50,254 nucleotides of DNA. Origin: Saprospiraceae bacterium (GTDB lineage Bacteria > Bacteroidota > Bacteroidia > Chitinophagales > Saprospiraceae). Position 1 is the stretch's first letter. Every line of letters begins with the position of its first letter. The notes under the pieces were generated by a model. It saw only the letters and a program-made list of their open reading frames with translations, had not been told where the DNA came from and made no database searches. Position numbers and translations under genes: made by a program. Positions 25,676 to 33,578 of this stretch are shown here, piece by piece. The stretch covers positions 1-50,254 of the forward strand of contig JAGQWR010000058.1 in NCBI GenBank assembly GCA_020437105.1, written 5' to 3'.

Positions 25676-28189
25676 CTAGCTTCCGGTAAAGAAGACAGCA
25701 TTCGACATTAAAAAAAGACCCTGATACCAGAAACCTCTGAATAAAGGATCATCAACAAGGTAGATAATAGATCCTCTGCCAATCGGATATTGCCCAACTA
25801 CGAGGCTGTTGTCCAATCGTTGGCGGGCCTTCCAACCGGCAAATCCAAAACTAATCGGATCGGAATCCAAATAAGAAACAGTAGATCCTCTGGAAAGATA
25901 GGAATAGGCAGAACCACTTACTTTAAGGCTATAATAAGAATCTCCGATTCCGAAGCTGATCGGGTGGCTGGCATCCATTTTGGCTTTGAATATAGCACCA
26001 GGCACGCTCTCAGAAATATAGGCGCGTTCCCGGCCACCGTAACTCATAGGATCTGCTTCCATGTTTTGTTCTTCCGGACTGGGTTTTGCCAATAGCCCGT
26101 AACCCTCCCGATCCCGGAAATTGCCCAGGGCACCACCGATTGCGATAACGCGTCCGCCACCCCGAATCCAATTACTCAGGGATTCCCATTGGCTTTCGCC
26201 GAAATCCAGCCTGCCGCTTGTTAAGATTAATAAGTCGTAATCCTCGAGGCTGGAAGCATTTATCCGGCGATCCGCTATAATGGTAGTCGGGTATTGGAGT
26301 ACCTGATCAAAATAATGCCAGGCAGCACCAACTGCATTTGGGTCAAACTCATCCCCCCAGGCAAGCAAAATTCGAGGTGCAGAAAGAAATTTCATGGCAC
26401 CGGAACCAAAATCGGGTCCATTAATGGAAAAACCGGTGTTGACGGCAAACACTTCCTGTGCCTGTGCGCCTGCAATTTTAAGCAGGCTTTTTTCCCAATT
26501 CGGGTTTTTGCGATTATCGGCCCGGGTGATTACCAGGGTGCCAGGTGCAAAGGTGCCAGCCTCTGTTTCTACTTCAGCCTGTGCCACCCGCACTTTAATA
26601 TCAGCAGCTAATAAACCGGATAAAAAGCGGGCATCGCTTAAGGATTCCCAACGAATCAAATAGGCATAATGAGGGGCATTTGGATCTACCGTAGGCATGG
26701 GCTCGGGCATTGGCCTCGAGTAGTCAGCATAAGGAAGCTCCTGCGTCAGTCCGTAAGCTTTTAATCCATAAGCAAATGGAAGTGCCCAGGCAGTAATATC
26801 GTATGTCAGGGAATCTTCCAATAACGGAGCTGGCTCAAAAAGTACCTGTACTAATTTTCCCTGTGCCTGATTTACAGGTATAACTATATCATTTTGACGG
26901 AGTTGGACTGCCCGGTCTGCACCAAGCGCGTAATCAAATCCGTTTGCCGCGCGTCCTTTCTCCAGGCGGCCGTATTCAATTTCATGTAGGTCAAGCAGGT
27001 CAAGTAATGCATGGGTCTTGTCCGGACTGTTTAAGCCGGAAATCACAAAGCTCTTATACATTGAGTCACTTGCCTTACGAGCCTGGATGAAATATTCCGC
27101 GAAAGCGTTGATGAGTTTTTCCCGGTTTTCAAAGGCTGTTTTTACAGTTGTCAGTGTGGCCGTACTATGGTGGTCAATTCGATCCCGAATCGTTAAGGTA
27201 TCTCCGTTTTCCATTTTTATGGCCCTTCCGGAAATACCGTGTCCTGCCTGTTCGTATGTCATCCCGATAGATCCGTTGAAAGTCGGATAGGTGTCGCCAT
27301 AACTGGGGTAGAAGAGATCAAATACCTCGCCCGTAAAATAAAGCCAGCCCTGTTTGTCAAAACTTTTGGCATTATTCTGTCCAACCATATTTTGAAACTC
27401 GGCCTGAAAAGCGGTGATTGCCCGATGGTAGGGGTGGGCCGCTGGCGCGAAATAATAATGATCATTTGGGTACTGTTCGTGTGCATCAACATGGATGTGT
27501 GGCATCCAGTTGTGATACTGCTGTAAACGGCTGCGTGTCTCCATTTGAGTAGCCCATGCCCAATCCCGATTCAAGTCGAAGTAATAGTGGTTTACCCGTC
27601 CGCCCGGCCAGGGCTCCTGATGCTCGCGGGAGAAACGGTCCGGGTCGGGAGTAGTGCCGGAAATAGACCGATACCAGGAGGTGTAGCGGCTGTTTCCATC
27701 CGGATTGATACAAGGGTCAATAATAACTAGGGTGCTTTCCAGCCAGGCTGTGGTTTCGGCATTATTGGGGTCGGCCAGTTTGTAGAGTACGTCGAGCGAA
27801 CTTTCTGAAGCACCGGCTTCATTGCCGTGTACACCATAGCTCAACCAAACTATCGGAATGTTTCCGGCTGCTGCCGGATTGCCGTCCATCTTTCCGGCTC
27901 TTGCCAGGTTAGCCTGCCGAATCAATTCCAGGTTTTTTAAGTTTTCCGGACTGGAAACAAAGGCCAGGATAAGCGGTCGGTCTTCATTGGTTTTCCCATA
28001 TTCCAAAAGTTGTACCCGATCGCTGTTTTCGGCGACATACTGGAAGTAATCAACTTTTAGATAATGCGGGGTAAATTGCTTGCCGTAATTACTGGGTAAA
28101 AAGGCTTCCGGACTTTGAAGAGGGGCTTGTGCAACCAGAATAAATGGGCACAGAAATAAGGTCAACAGACCATAAAGGTGTAGACGCAT
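25676..28189 (-). CDS. M14 family zinc carboxypeptidase-like protein
   Basis: An 837-aa secreted metallopeptidase. A signal peptide (1-20, ending LVAQ) precedes the M14 domain (about 40-380). Zinc ligands are His and Glu of YGVHGNEAGASE (about 118-121) and the later His in IHVDAHEQYPND; DLNRDWAW and the YEQAGHG segment near 315 follow the family pattern, the latter with the likely catalytic Glu. The C-terminal half (about 450-837) includes a class I glutamine-amidotransferase-like fold (ILLAWGDEFDPN, then DYDLLILTSGRLDF and GGRVIAIGGALG), common in these long M14 proteins. It follows metF by 25 bases. Confidence 0.9.
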   Translation of the reverse strand: MRLHLYGLLTLFLCPFILVAQAPLQSPEAFLPSNYGKQFTPHYLKVDYFQYVAENSDRVQLLEYGKTNEDRPLILAFVSSPENLKNLELIRQANLARAGKMDGNPAAAGNIPIVWLSYGVHGNEAGASESSLDVLYKLADPNNAETTAWLESTLVIIDPCINPDGNSRYTSWYRSISGTTPDPDRFSREHQEPWPGGRVNHYYFDLNRDWAWATQMETRSRLQQYHNWMPHIHVDAHEQYPNDHYYFAPAAHPYHRAITAFQAEFQNMVGQNNAKSFDKQGWLYFTGEVFDLFYPSYGDTYPTFNGSIGMTYEQAGHGISGRAIKMENGDTLTIRDRIDHHSTATLTTVKTAFENREKLINAFAEYFIQARKASDSMYKSFVISGLNSPDKTHALLDLLDLHEIEYGRLEKGRAANGFDYALGADRAVQLRQNDIVIPVNQAQGKLVQVLFEPAPLLEDSLTYDITAWALPFAYGLKAYGLTQELPYADYSRPMPEPMPTVDPNAPHYAYLIRWESLSDARFLSGLLAADIKVRVAQAEVETEAGTFAPGTLVITRADNRKNPNWEKSLLKIAGAQAQEVFAVNTGFSINGPDFGSGAMKFLSAPRILLAWGDEFDPNAVGAAWHYFDQVLQYPTTIIADRRINASSLEDYDLLILTSGRLDFGESQWESLSNWIRGGGRVIAIGGALGNFRDREGYGLLAKPSPEEQNMEADPMSYGGRERAYISESVPGAIFKAKMDASHPISFGIGDSYYSLKVSGSAYSYLSRGSTVSYLDSDPISFGFAGWKARQRLDNSLVVGQYPIGRGSIIYLVDDPLFRGFWYQGLFLMSNAVFFTGS

Positions 28190-28214
28190 GTGTAGTAGTT
28201 TTCTTTATGCGCCC

Positions 28215-29171
28215 TTAATATACAGCTTCTGCAATTCTTTTTATGGTTTCAGAATCTCCCATTGTGTAATAATGCAAGCAGGGTACACCCATGGCTTTCA
28301 GTTCTTTAGATTGCATGATACACCATTCAATGCCGACCTCTCGCACTGCTTCATCGGTTTTTGCCTTTTCTAATGCTTTCACCAAATCACTGGGAAGGTC
28401 AACAAAAAATCGACGCGGAAGCGCACTTAACTGATAGCGGCGAGTGATGGGCTTTAAGCCCGGAACAATCGGAACATCAATTCCAAAATCCTTGCAATTT
28501 TTCAGATATCCCTTAAACTGCTCATTGTCGAAAAACATCTGTGTGACGATGTAATCAGCTCCGGCTTTGACTTTCTCTTTGGTGAAAATCAAGTCGGTTT
28601 CCAGGTTAGGCGACTCAAAATGTTTTTCCGGGTAACCGGCGATACCGATACAAAAATCGGTTTTCTGACCATTTTCGATATTGTCGTCCAGATAGATACC
28701 CTTGTTCATATCGGCCATTTGCCGCACCAGATCAATCGCAAATTCGTGTCCGTCTTTCTCCGGCGAGAATTTAGTTTCAAACGGACGGGCATCTCCGCGA
28801 AGGGCCAACACATTATTGATACTCAGAAAATTCAGGTCGATGAGGGCATTCTCTGTTTCTTCTTTGGTAAAACCGCCACAGATCAGGTGCGGAATGGCAT
28901 CGATCCCATAGCGGTGCATGATAGAGGCACAGATCCCGACTGTGCCAGGCCGTTTGCGGATTGCTATTTTTTCGTAATAGCCACTCTGCCGCTTTTTATA
29001 TAGAAACTCTTCCCGGTGATAAGTTACATCAATGAAAGGCGGTTTAAATTCCATAAGAGGATCCAGGGTGTCAAAAATTGCCTGAACCCCTCCACCTTTG
29101 AGAGGCGGCAGTATTTCGAAAGAAACCAGGGTGTTTCCTTTTGACTGTTCGAAGTGCTCTGTAACTTTCAT
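28215..29171 (-). CDS. metF: methylenetetrahydrofolate reductase
   Basis: A 318-aa FAD enzyme that reduces 5,10-methylene-THF to 5-methyl-THF for methionine synthesis. The (beta/alpha)8 barrel shows the N-terminal SFEILPPLKGGG (the family Phe-Glu-x-x-Pro-Pro), VTYHREEF, LALRGDARP in place of the usual ALRGD segment, GIAGYPEKHFESPN and GADYIVTQMFFDNEQF. Length fits bacterial MetF. It is followed after 25 bases by the M14 peptidase gene, which is probably read through. Confidence 0.95.
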   Translation of the reverse strand: MKVTEHFEQSKGNTLVSFEILPPLKGGGVQAIFDTLDPLMEFKPPFIDVTYHREEFLYKKRQSGYYEKIAIRKRPGTVGICASIMHRYGIDAIPHLICGGFTKEETENALIDLNFLSINNVLALRGDARPFETKFSPEKDGHEFAIDLVRQMADMNKGIYLDDNIENGQKTDFCIGIAGYPEKHFESPNLETDLIFTKEKVKAGADYIVTQMFFDNEQFKGYLKNCKDFGIDVPIVPGLKPITRRYQLSALPRRFFVDLPSDLVKALEKAKTDEAVREVGIEWCIMQSKELKAMGVPCLHYYTMGDSETIKRIAEAVY

Positions 29172-29295
29172 GTAGCTCTTTAGATTTCGCCACCAGAGGA
29201 TTTAGGCTCCCTGGCTGGATGAACTGGATACGTAGGTTTTGTTGTAGGTGGTTTATCTGGACGGGAAAATAAAATAGGCGTTCTTAGTATATCTA

Positions 29296-29303
29296 TATCT
29301 TTA
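29296..29303 (+). promoter_or_regulatory. -7 element upstream of the PhyH gene
   Basis: TATCTTTA, one mismatch from TAnnTTTG, 59 bases before the ATG at 29363. It argues that the TTG codon at 29327 is possible but not needed as a start. No clear -33 box. Confidence 0.3.
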
Positions 29304-29362
29304 CACCACAAAAGGTAGCCTGAAAATTGGTTGCCAAAGATAAGACAACAATTGTTTCCCCT

Positions 29363-30337
29363 ATGGATTTTCTACGAAAGACCTTTCAAAAATACACGGG
29401 CGCATTACGCGGTTTTAAGGCAGTATATGTCATAAACAACCTCCTGCAGATTAAAAAACTCCGGCCAAATGCCCGTTTGTATCGGAAGTTTGGCCTCCGG
29501 AAAAGCGTCGTCAGTCCGCTTGGAAGCCAGGATTTTAAAACCCACGATTCGGATATCCCCTGGCTGGATCAGCCTGGCGGACGGGAGAAATTAGTTTCAG
29601 ATCCCACCTTTAAAGCATTCGATCAAGACACACAAGAAGCCATCCTCAATTTCGTGGACAACGGCTTCCTGATCCTGAAAGGCTTTTATGATGACACGGA
29701 GGTAACCCGATTGAATACAGAGGTAGATCGCCTGTTGGCGGATGGCAAAGCGGATTTCAACTATACCCAGAAAAAGATCATGGATGCCTACAAGTTGTCG
29801 CCCCTGATTGACCAGTCCTATTTTCGCAATCCGGAACTGATCAAATTATTAAACTTCCTGATGGGCAAAAAAGTGATTCCGTTTCAGACCATCCACTTTC
29901 TGGAAGGCAGCGAGCAAAAAGCCCATTCGGATAGTATTCACATGACGACCGAGCCACTCGGTTACCTCATCGCGACCTGGACAGCCCTGGAGCCTGTCGG
30001 CGAAAATAATGGTCCCTTGTTTTATTACCCGGGAAGTCATCGCCTGTCCTATCTCCTTTGTCCGGATTACAACTCCGGCAATACCACCTGGACCATCGGC
30101 CCCAACAGTTATCGGAATTACGAATCCGCCATAGCCGCCCTCATCGAGCGCGAAGGACTTAAAAAATCATATTTCTACGCCCAACCCGGAGACGTATTGC
30201 TCTGGCATGCGAATCTCCTGCACGGTGGCGATCCCATCAAAAAACCAGGCAGCACCCGCAGGAGTATGGTGTCGCATTATTTCTGTGAGGAGGTTTTGTG
30301 TTATCATGAGATCTCGCAGCGGCCGGCGATTATTTAG
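29363..30337 (+). CDS. phytanoyl-CoA dioxygenase (PhyH) family protein
   Basis: A 324-aa Fe(II)/2-oxoglutarate-dependent oxygenase. The jelly-roll core shows the iron site HxD in KAHSDSIHMTT (about residue 190) and the distal His in LLWHANLLHGGDP (about 280), followed by the 2-oxoglutarate-binding Arg in STRRSMVSHYF. The substrate is unknown; PhyH relatives hydroxylate lipids, amino acids or secondary metabolites. An in-frame TTG at 29327 could extend it by 12 residues. It stands alone, divergent from metF, and is followed by octamer array copy B. Confidence 0.85.
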   Translation: MDFLRKTFQKYTGALRGFKAVYVINNLLQIKKLRPNARLYRKFGLRKSVVSPLGSQDFKTHDSDIPWLDQPGGREKLVSDPTFKAFDQDTQEAILNFVDNGFLILKGFYDDTEVTRLNTEVDRLLADGKADFNYTQKKIMDAYKLSPLIDQSYFRNPELIKLLNFLMGKKVIPFQTIHFLEGSEQKAHSDSIHMTTEPLGYLIATWTALEPVGENNGPLFYYPGSHRLSYLLCPDYNSGNTTWTIGPNSYRNYESAIAALIEREGLKKSYFYAQPGDVLLWHANLLHGGDPIKKPGSTRRSMVSHYFCEEVLCYHEISQRPAII

Positions 30338-30350
30338 GAAACCCGCTTTC

Positions 30351-30496
30351 GAATTCTTAAGTTTGAATTTTTAATAACCCCACTATCGAATTCTTAAGTC
30401 TTGATTTTTAATTTTTAATGAGAACCAACTAACCCACAGGACCACAGGACCACAGGACCACAGGACCACAGGACCACAGGACCACTCCCTACAGCT
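30351..30496 (+). repeat. octamer-array element, copy B
   Basis: A duplicated flank (GAATTCTTAAG at 30351-30361 and 30388-30398, each followed by a TTTTTAAT stretch) leads to eight 8-base units at 30424-30487: ACCAACTA, ACCCACAG, five identical GACCACAG, and GACCACTC. CCTACAGCT then runs directly into the ATG at 30497. The unit fits RNYCACWR, shared with copies A and C. Confidence 0.85.
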
Positions 30497-30910
30497 ATGG
30501 AAAAACACTTCACCTACTCCGATACAGAATTTGAGCGTAAATTCAGCACCTGCGAATTAGATCCGGCCGAGTTTACCCACGAGGCTCATTTGCGACTGGC
30601 CTGGATCCATATCCACAAATACGGGATAGAAGAAGCTTTAGTGCTTATTCAAAAACGACTGCAAGCGTTTGTGGCATTTGTTGGGGCCAGGGATAAATAC
30701 AATACCACTTTAACCGTGGCTGCAATTAAAGCGGTTTACCACTTTAAGCTGAAATCAACGGCTGATAATTTTAAGGATTTTATTGCCGAATTTCCACGAT
30801 TGAAGTATAACTTTAAAGACTTGTTGGCCTGCCATTATGGTGTTGATATTTACCATTCGGAACAAGCCAGGAAGGAATATATCCAACCTGATCTGATCCC
30901 ATTTGATTGA
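30497..30910 (+). CDS. hypothetical protein, 137 aa
   Basis: A small soluble alpha-helical protein, no signal or membrane segment. A run TCELDPAEFTHEAHLRLAWIH (residues about 16-36) with the conserved-looking FTHEAHLRLAW, then KYNTTLTVAAIKAV and DLLACHYG, resembles small conserved proteins I have seen without an assigned role. Two His in THEAH and one in CHYG could bind metal; this is only a guess. The start codon lies directly behind the octamer array of copy B, so any change of array length would alter the 5' leader. Confidence 0.7.
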   Translation: MEKHFTYSDTEFERKFSTCELDPAEFTHEAHLRLAWIHIHKYGIEEALVLIQKRLQAFVAFVGARDKYNTTLTVAAIKAVYHFKLKSTADNFKDFIAEFPRLKYNFKDLLACHYGVDIYHSEQARKEYIQPDLIPFD

Positions 30911-30938
30911 CCCGGCTAAGCCGAATTTTTGCGGGATA

Positions 30939-30953
30939 CTTAATGGTATTAAG
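30939..30953. promoter_or_regulatory. palindrome upstream of the DUF1648 gene
   Basis: CTTAAT-GGT-ATTAAG, a perfect 6-bp inverted repeat 33 bases before the ATG at 30986. It could be an operator or a leader hairpin. Confidence 0.25.
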
Positions 30954-30985
30954 CGGAAATCAAAAGTGCATTAAAGTTAAACCAG

Positions 30986-31489
30986 ATGCAAAGACCCGGA
31001 ATAAAAATACAACCTGAACCGATTGATCGAATAATTGAAGTAATCGGACTAATTGGCCTAATTCTTCTAATTGGTATTCCACTCCTTTTTTTCAGTGAAA
31101 TTCCCGATACCATACCCCGCCATTTTGGAGTGGACGGAACCCCTGATCGCTTCGCAAATAAAAGTCAGATTTGGGTGTTGCCAATTATTGGATTAGTGTT
31201 GTATGTGGGGCTTTTGTGGACTAGTAAATACCCGCATCTCTTTAATTTTCCACAAAAAATAACGGAGCAAAACGCAAATAAACAGTATAAACAGGCTGTA
31301 CGGGGAATGCGTTTGATCAAGGTGGTTCTTGTTTGGGTTCTTGCTTATATTACCTATTCAACAATTCAAACGGCCCAGGGCAATCAAAACGGCTTGGGAA
31401 ATTATCTGATCCCGGTATTAATCATCACGGTTGTAGGGATGCTAGGTTATTCTTTACTCCAATCAACGAAAAAGGAAGGCGGTAAATAG
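30986..31489 (+). CDS. DUF1648 domain membrane protein
   Basis: A 167-aa inner-membrane protein with four hydrophobic helices (about residues 17-37, 65-80, 107-125 and 135-155). The DUF1648 signature follows the first helix: the family's Pro-x-x-Ile-Pro-x-His-Phe pattern is seen as PDTIPRHFGVDGTPDRF. The family is found near SdpI-type immunity proteins and transporters, but its own role is unknown. It has no co-directional partner within 75 bases. Confidence 0.82.
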   Translation: MQRPGIKIQPEPIDRIIEVIGLIGLILLIGIPLLFFSEIPDTIPRHFGVDGTPDRFANKSQIWVLPIIGLVLYVGLLWTSKYPHLFNFPQKITEQNANKQYKQAVRGMRLIKVVLVWVLAYITYSTIQTAQGNQNGLGNYLIPVLIITVVGMLGYSLLQSTKKEGGK

Positions 31490-31676
31490 ACTTGCAGCGC
31501 GATTTTAGGGGAGCCTCCGCTGCGCGTCGTGGGGAGTGCTTGCCTTCGGCTTGCGGGGAGGATCAATCCTAGACCGGGCGCAGCCCTTAGACCGCATAGC
31601 CGATAGGCCAGCTAGACCGGACCAAAGGACCTAGACCCTAGTTCGCGGCACTCAGGTTTAAATCGTAATACTGGCA

Positions 31677-31808
31677 ATTTTTAATGCAATCACTAACCCA
31701 CTAACTCACTAACTCACTAACTCACTAACTCACTGGATCACTGGATCACTGGATCACTGGATCACAGAACCACTAACTCACTGGATCACAGACCCACCCC
31801 CAACAGCT
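31677..31808 (+). repeat. octamer-array element, copy C (14 units)
   Basis: AATTTTTAATG leads to fourteen 8-base units in perfect register at 31688-31799. They vary within RNYCACWR: ACTCACTA three times, ACTCACTG twice, GATCACTG three times, GATCACAG twice, plus AATCACTA, ACCCACTA, AACCACTA and ACCCACCC. It ends CCAACAGCT, resembling the CCTACAGCT end of copy B. Confidence 0.9.
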
Positions 31809-31854
31809 CTATCGGGCTCCCTTGTCGTAAAAAAAGCTTAAATAGGCGATCAGA

Positions 31855-31886
31855 TTCCGGAAGGCAGGAAAAATCTACTTTCTTTG
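31855..31886 (+). promoter_or_regulatory. putative promoter of the ECF sigma gene
   Basis: TTC (31855-31857), 21 bases, TTTCTTTG (31879-31886), each one mismatch from the Bacteroidota consensus. It lies 45 bases before the ATG. Confidence 0.35.
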
Positions 31887-31931
31887 TATTGTAACTAATC
31901 AGGAAGAACCAACGTCCATCGGGAGAACCTC

Positions 31932-32480
31932 ATGTCTGAGCTGGATTACAACACACTATGGTCCCGCATTTGCGCAGATGAGCAAAGTGCCCTCAAAAAA
32001 CTGTTTCAGCACCAGTTTGGGCCTGTTTGCCAATGTATCTACCGCTTTGTAAAGGATCAGGATCTCGCCCGTGATCTGGCCCAGAATGTTTTTATCCGAC
32101 TATGGGAAAAACGCAATAGTCTCCAGATACAAAGCTCGGTTCCGGCCTATTTACGTCGGATGGCGCAAAATGAAGCGCTCGCTCACCTTCGAAGCAAGAA
32201 AATATTTAGTACCGAAGAAGAAGAAATTCCGGATCAGGTAGAAGATACCACGCCGGAAGGGCAGTTTCTGGATGGCGAATTGTCTCATCAGATCCAGCGG
32301 GCCATTGAAACCCTGCCACCCCGCTGCCAGATTATTTTCAAGTTGAGCCGATTTGAAGAACGCTCCTATAAAGAAATTGCCGATGAGCTTTCCCTTTCGG
32401 TGAAAACCGTTGAGAATCAAATGGGTAAAGCTTTGAAAATGCTGCGTTCGGAGATGGCGCCCTATTTAAGCGATCCCTGA
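31932..32480 (+). CDS. ECF-type RNA polymerase sigma-70 factor
   Basis: A 182-aa alternative sigma factor of the FecI-like Bacteroidota group. Region 2 lies at about residues 24-90 (LARDLAQNVFIRLWEKRNSL, then VPAYLRRMAQNEALAHLRSK), region 4 at about 120-175 (LPPRCQIIFKLSRFEERSY, then EIADELSLSVKTVENQMGKA as the helix-turn-helix). It has no region 1 or 3. The FecR anti-sigma gene lies downstream, so its activity is presumably held back at the membrane until a signal arrives. Targets probably include the FecR and STN-repeat genes that follow. Confidence 0.93.
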   Translation: MSELDYNTLWSRICADEQSALKKLFQHQFGPVCQCIYRFVKDQDLARDLAQNVFIRLWEKRNSLQIQSSVPAYLRRMAQNEALAHLRSKKIFSTEEEEIPDQVEDTTPEGQFLDGELSHQIQRAIETLPPRCQIIFKLSRFEERSYKEIADELSLSVKTVENQMGKALKMLRSEMAPYLSDP

Positions 32481-32491
32481 TTTTAATCCGG

Positions 32492-32556
32492 GCAAAAAAA
32501 AAGTAATTTTTTTTTAAAACAGCATGGGGGTAGCAGCATACTTCCTGCATCTTATA
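32492..32556 (+). promoter_or_regulatory. leader between sigma and fecR with possible ECF promoter
   Basis: A9-GTAA-T9 (32493-32514 region) could form a hairpin, and GGGGGTAGC (32526-32534) with TCTTATA (32550-32556) resembles the spaced boxes I recall upstream of fecR genes in Bacteroidota, probably read by the sigma factor itself. If so, the ATG at 32524 lies within the promoter and cannot be the start. Confidence 0.35.
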
Positions 32557-32574
32557 ATCGAAAGTGCGTTTGAC

Positions 32575-33573
32575 GTGACGAAGCAAGAAAAATATAATGA
32601 CCTGATCGCAAAGTTTTTGGCCGGAGAATCTACTCCGGAGGAAAGCAGCGAATTGATGACCTGGATGGAAGCATCCGAGTCTAACAGGGCATATTTTGAT
32701 ACGATGGAAGCAGTCTGGAGTGCGGCAGAGCCAACTTCGGAAACGTTCTTTGAAAATGATTGGGAATCTTCCTGGACACAGGTAGAAAATGCGATACAAG
32801 CCAAGCCGGAAGCAAAAATTCGTCCGATAAGAAGTCGGTTTTTTCAGTTACAAATTGCGGCGGTGTTACTCATCGGACTGGGACTGTCTATCTGGTATTT
32901 CTGGCAAAATACTGCAGAACCTGTCTGGACAAACATCCAAACGGCACAAGCGGAAACCCGGGCGGTGCAACTTCCCGACGGAAGTATGGTCTGGTTAAAT
33001 AGCAACAGTGAGTTGCGATACGATCCTGGATTTAATCCGCGTATCGTTTATCTGGAAGGCGAAGGCTTTTTTGAGGTGACCCACCAAAATGGAGCTACTT
33101 TTCAGATCCGAAGCGGGGATGCTGTGACAACGGTTTTAGGAACCTCCTTTAATGTGCGGGCTTATCCGGAAGAAGCATCTGTTTCTGTCAGCGTGGTAAG
33201 CGGTAAGGTACGGGTCGAACATGCAGAACAATCTGATGGGGCTGTATTGCTAACAGCTGGCGAATCAGCTTCTCTTCAAAACGATGCAGAAGAACCGCAA
33301 ATAGATGAATTGCCGGCCGTAAATGCACCCTCCTGGCATACCCTCGAACTTAAGTTTGAGAATCAGTTAGTAAAGGAGGTGGTGCAGCAGTTGGAAATAT
33401 CCTACCATACCAAAATCGTTCTGGAAAACCCGGCGATTGGAAACTGTCACTTTACGTCTGTGTTTAAGACAAAATCGCTGGATGATATTCTGAATGTACT
33501 CGCTTTTACACTGCGCCTGGAAGTAAAAGAAGAAAACCAAACCTACATCCTTCAGGGTGCAGGCTGTGAATAG
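32575..33573 (+). CDS. FecR-type anti-sigma factor with DUF4974 domain
   Basis: A 332-aa inner-membrane regulator of the adjacent sigma factor. The cytosolic N-terminus (about 1-80; YNDLIAKFLAGESTPEE, LMTWMEASESNRAYFDTM) binds sigma; one membrane helix lies at about 90-108; the periplasmic FecR domain (about 125-220) shows VQLPDGSMVWLNSNSELRY and YLEGEGFFEV; the C-terminal DUF4974 (about 260-328) begins LELKFENQLVKEVVQQLE. I prefer the GTG start at 32575, which gives the normal family N-terminus; an ATG at 32524 would add 17 atypical residues. It is 5 bases before the STN gene. Confidence 0.9.
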   Translation: MTKQEKYNDLIAKFLAGESTPEESSELMTWMEASESNRAYFDTMEAVWSAAEPTSETFFENDWESSWTQVENAIQAKPEAKIRPIRSRFFQLQIAAVLLIGLGLSIWYFWQNTAEPVWTNIQTAQAETRAVQLPDGSMVWLNSNSELRYDPGFNPRIVYLEGEGFFEVTHQNGATFQIRSGDAVTTVLGTSFNVRAYPEEASVSVSVVSGKVRVEHAEQSDGAVLLTAGESASLQNDAEEPQIDELPAVNAPSWHTLELKFENQLVKEVVQQLEISYHTKIVLENPAIGNCHFTSVFKTKSLDDILNVLAFTLRLEVKEENQTYILQGAGCE

Positions 33574-33578
33574 ATAAG

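Larger units (their letters stand above)
31490..31931. other. 442-base intergenic region, repeat-rich
   Basis: No gene is supported. The left part (31493-31660) is GC-rich, with a GCAGCG/CGCTGC inverted repeat and four AGACC words (31571, 31589, 31614, 31633). The middle holds octamer array copy C (31677-31808). The right part (31850-31931) carries the probable sigma-factor promoter. Confidence 0.5.

Noticed and set aside
30424..31799. CRISPR array
   Set aside because: The repeats are contiguous 8-base units without spacers, and no cas gene is present.
32524..32574. ATG start of fecR at 32524
   Set aside because: The extra 17 residues do not fit the FecR family N-terminus and lie in a promoter-like stretch; the GTG at 32575 fits.
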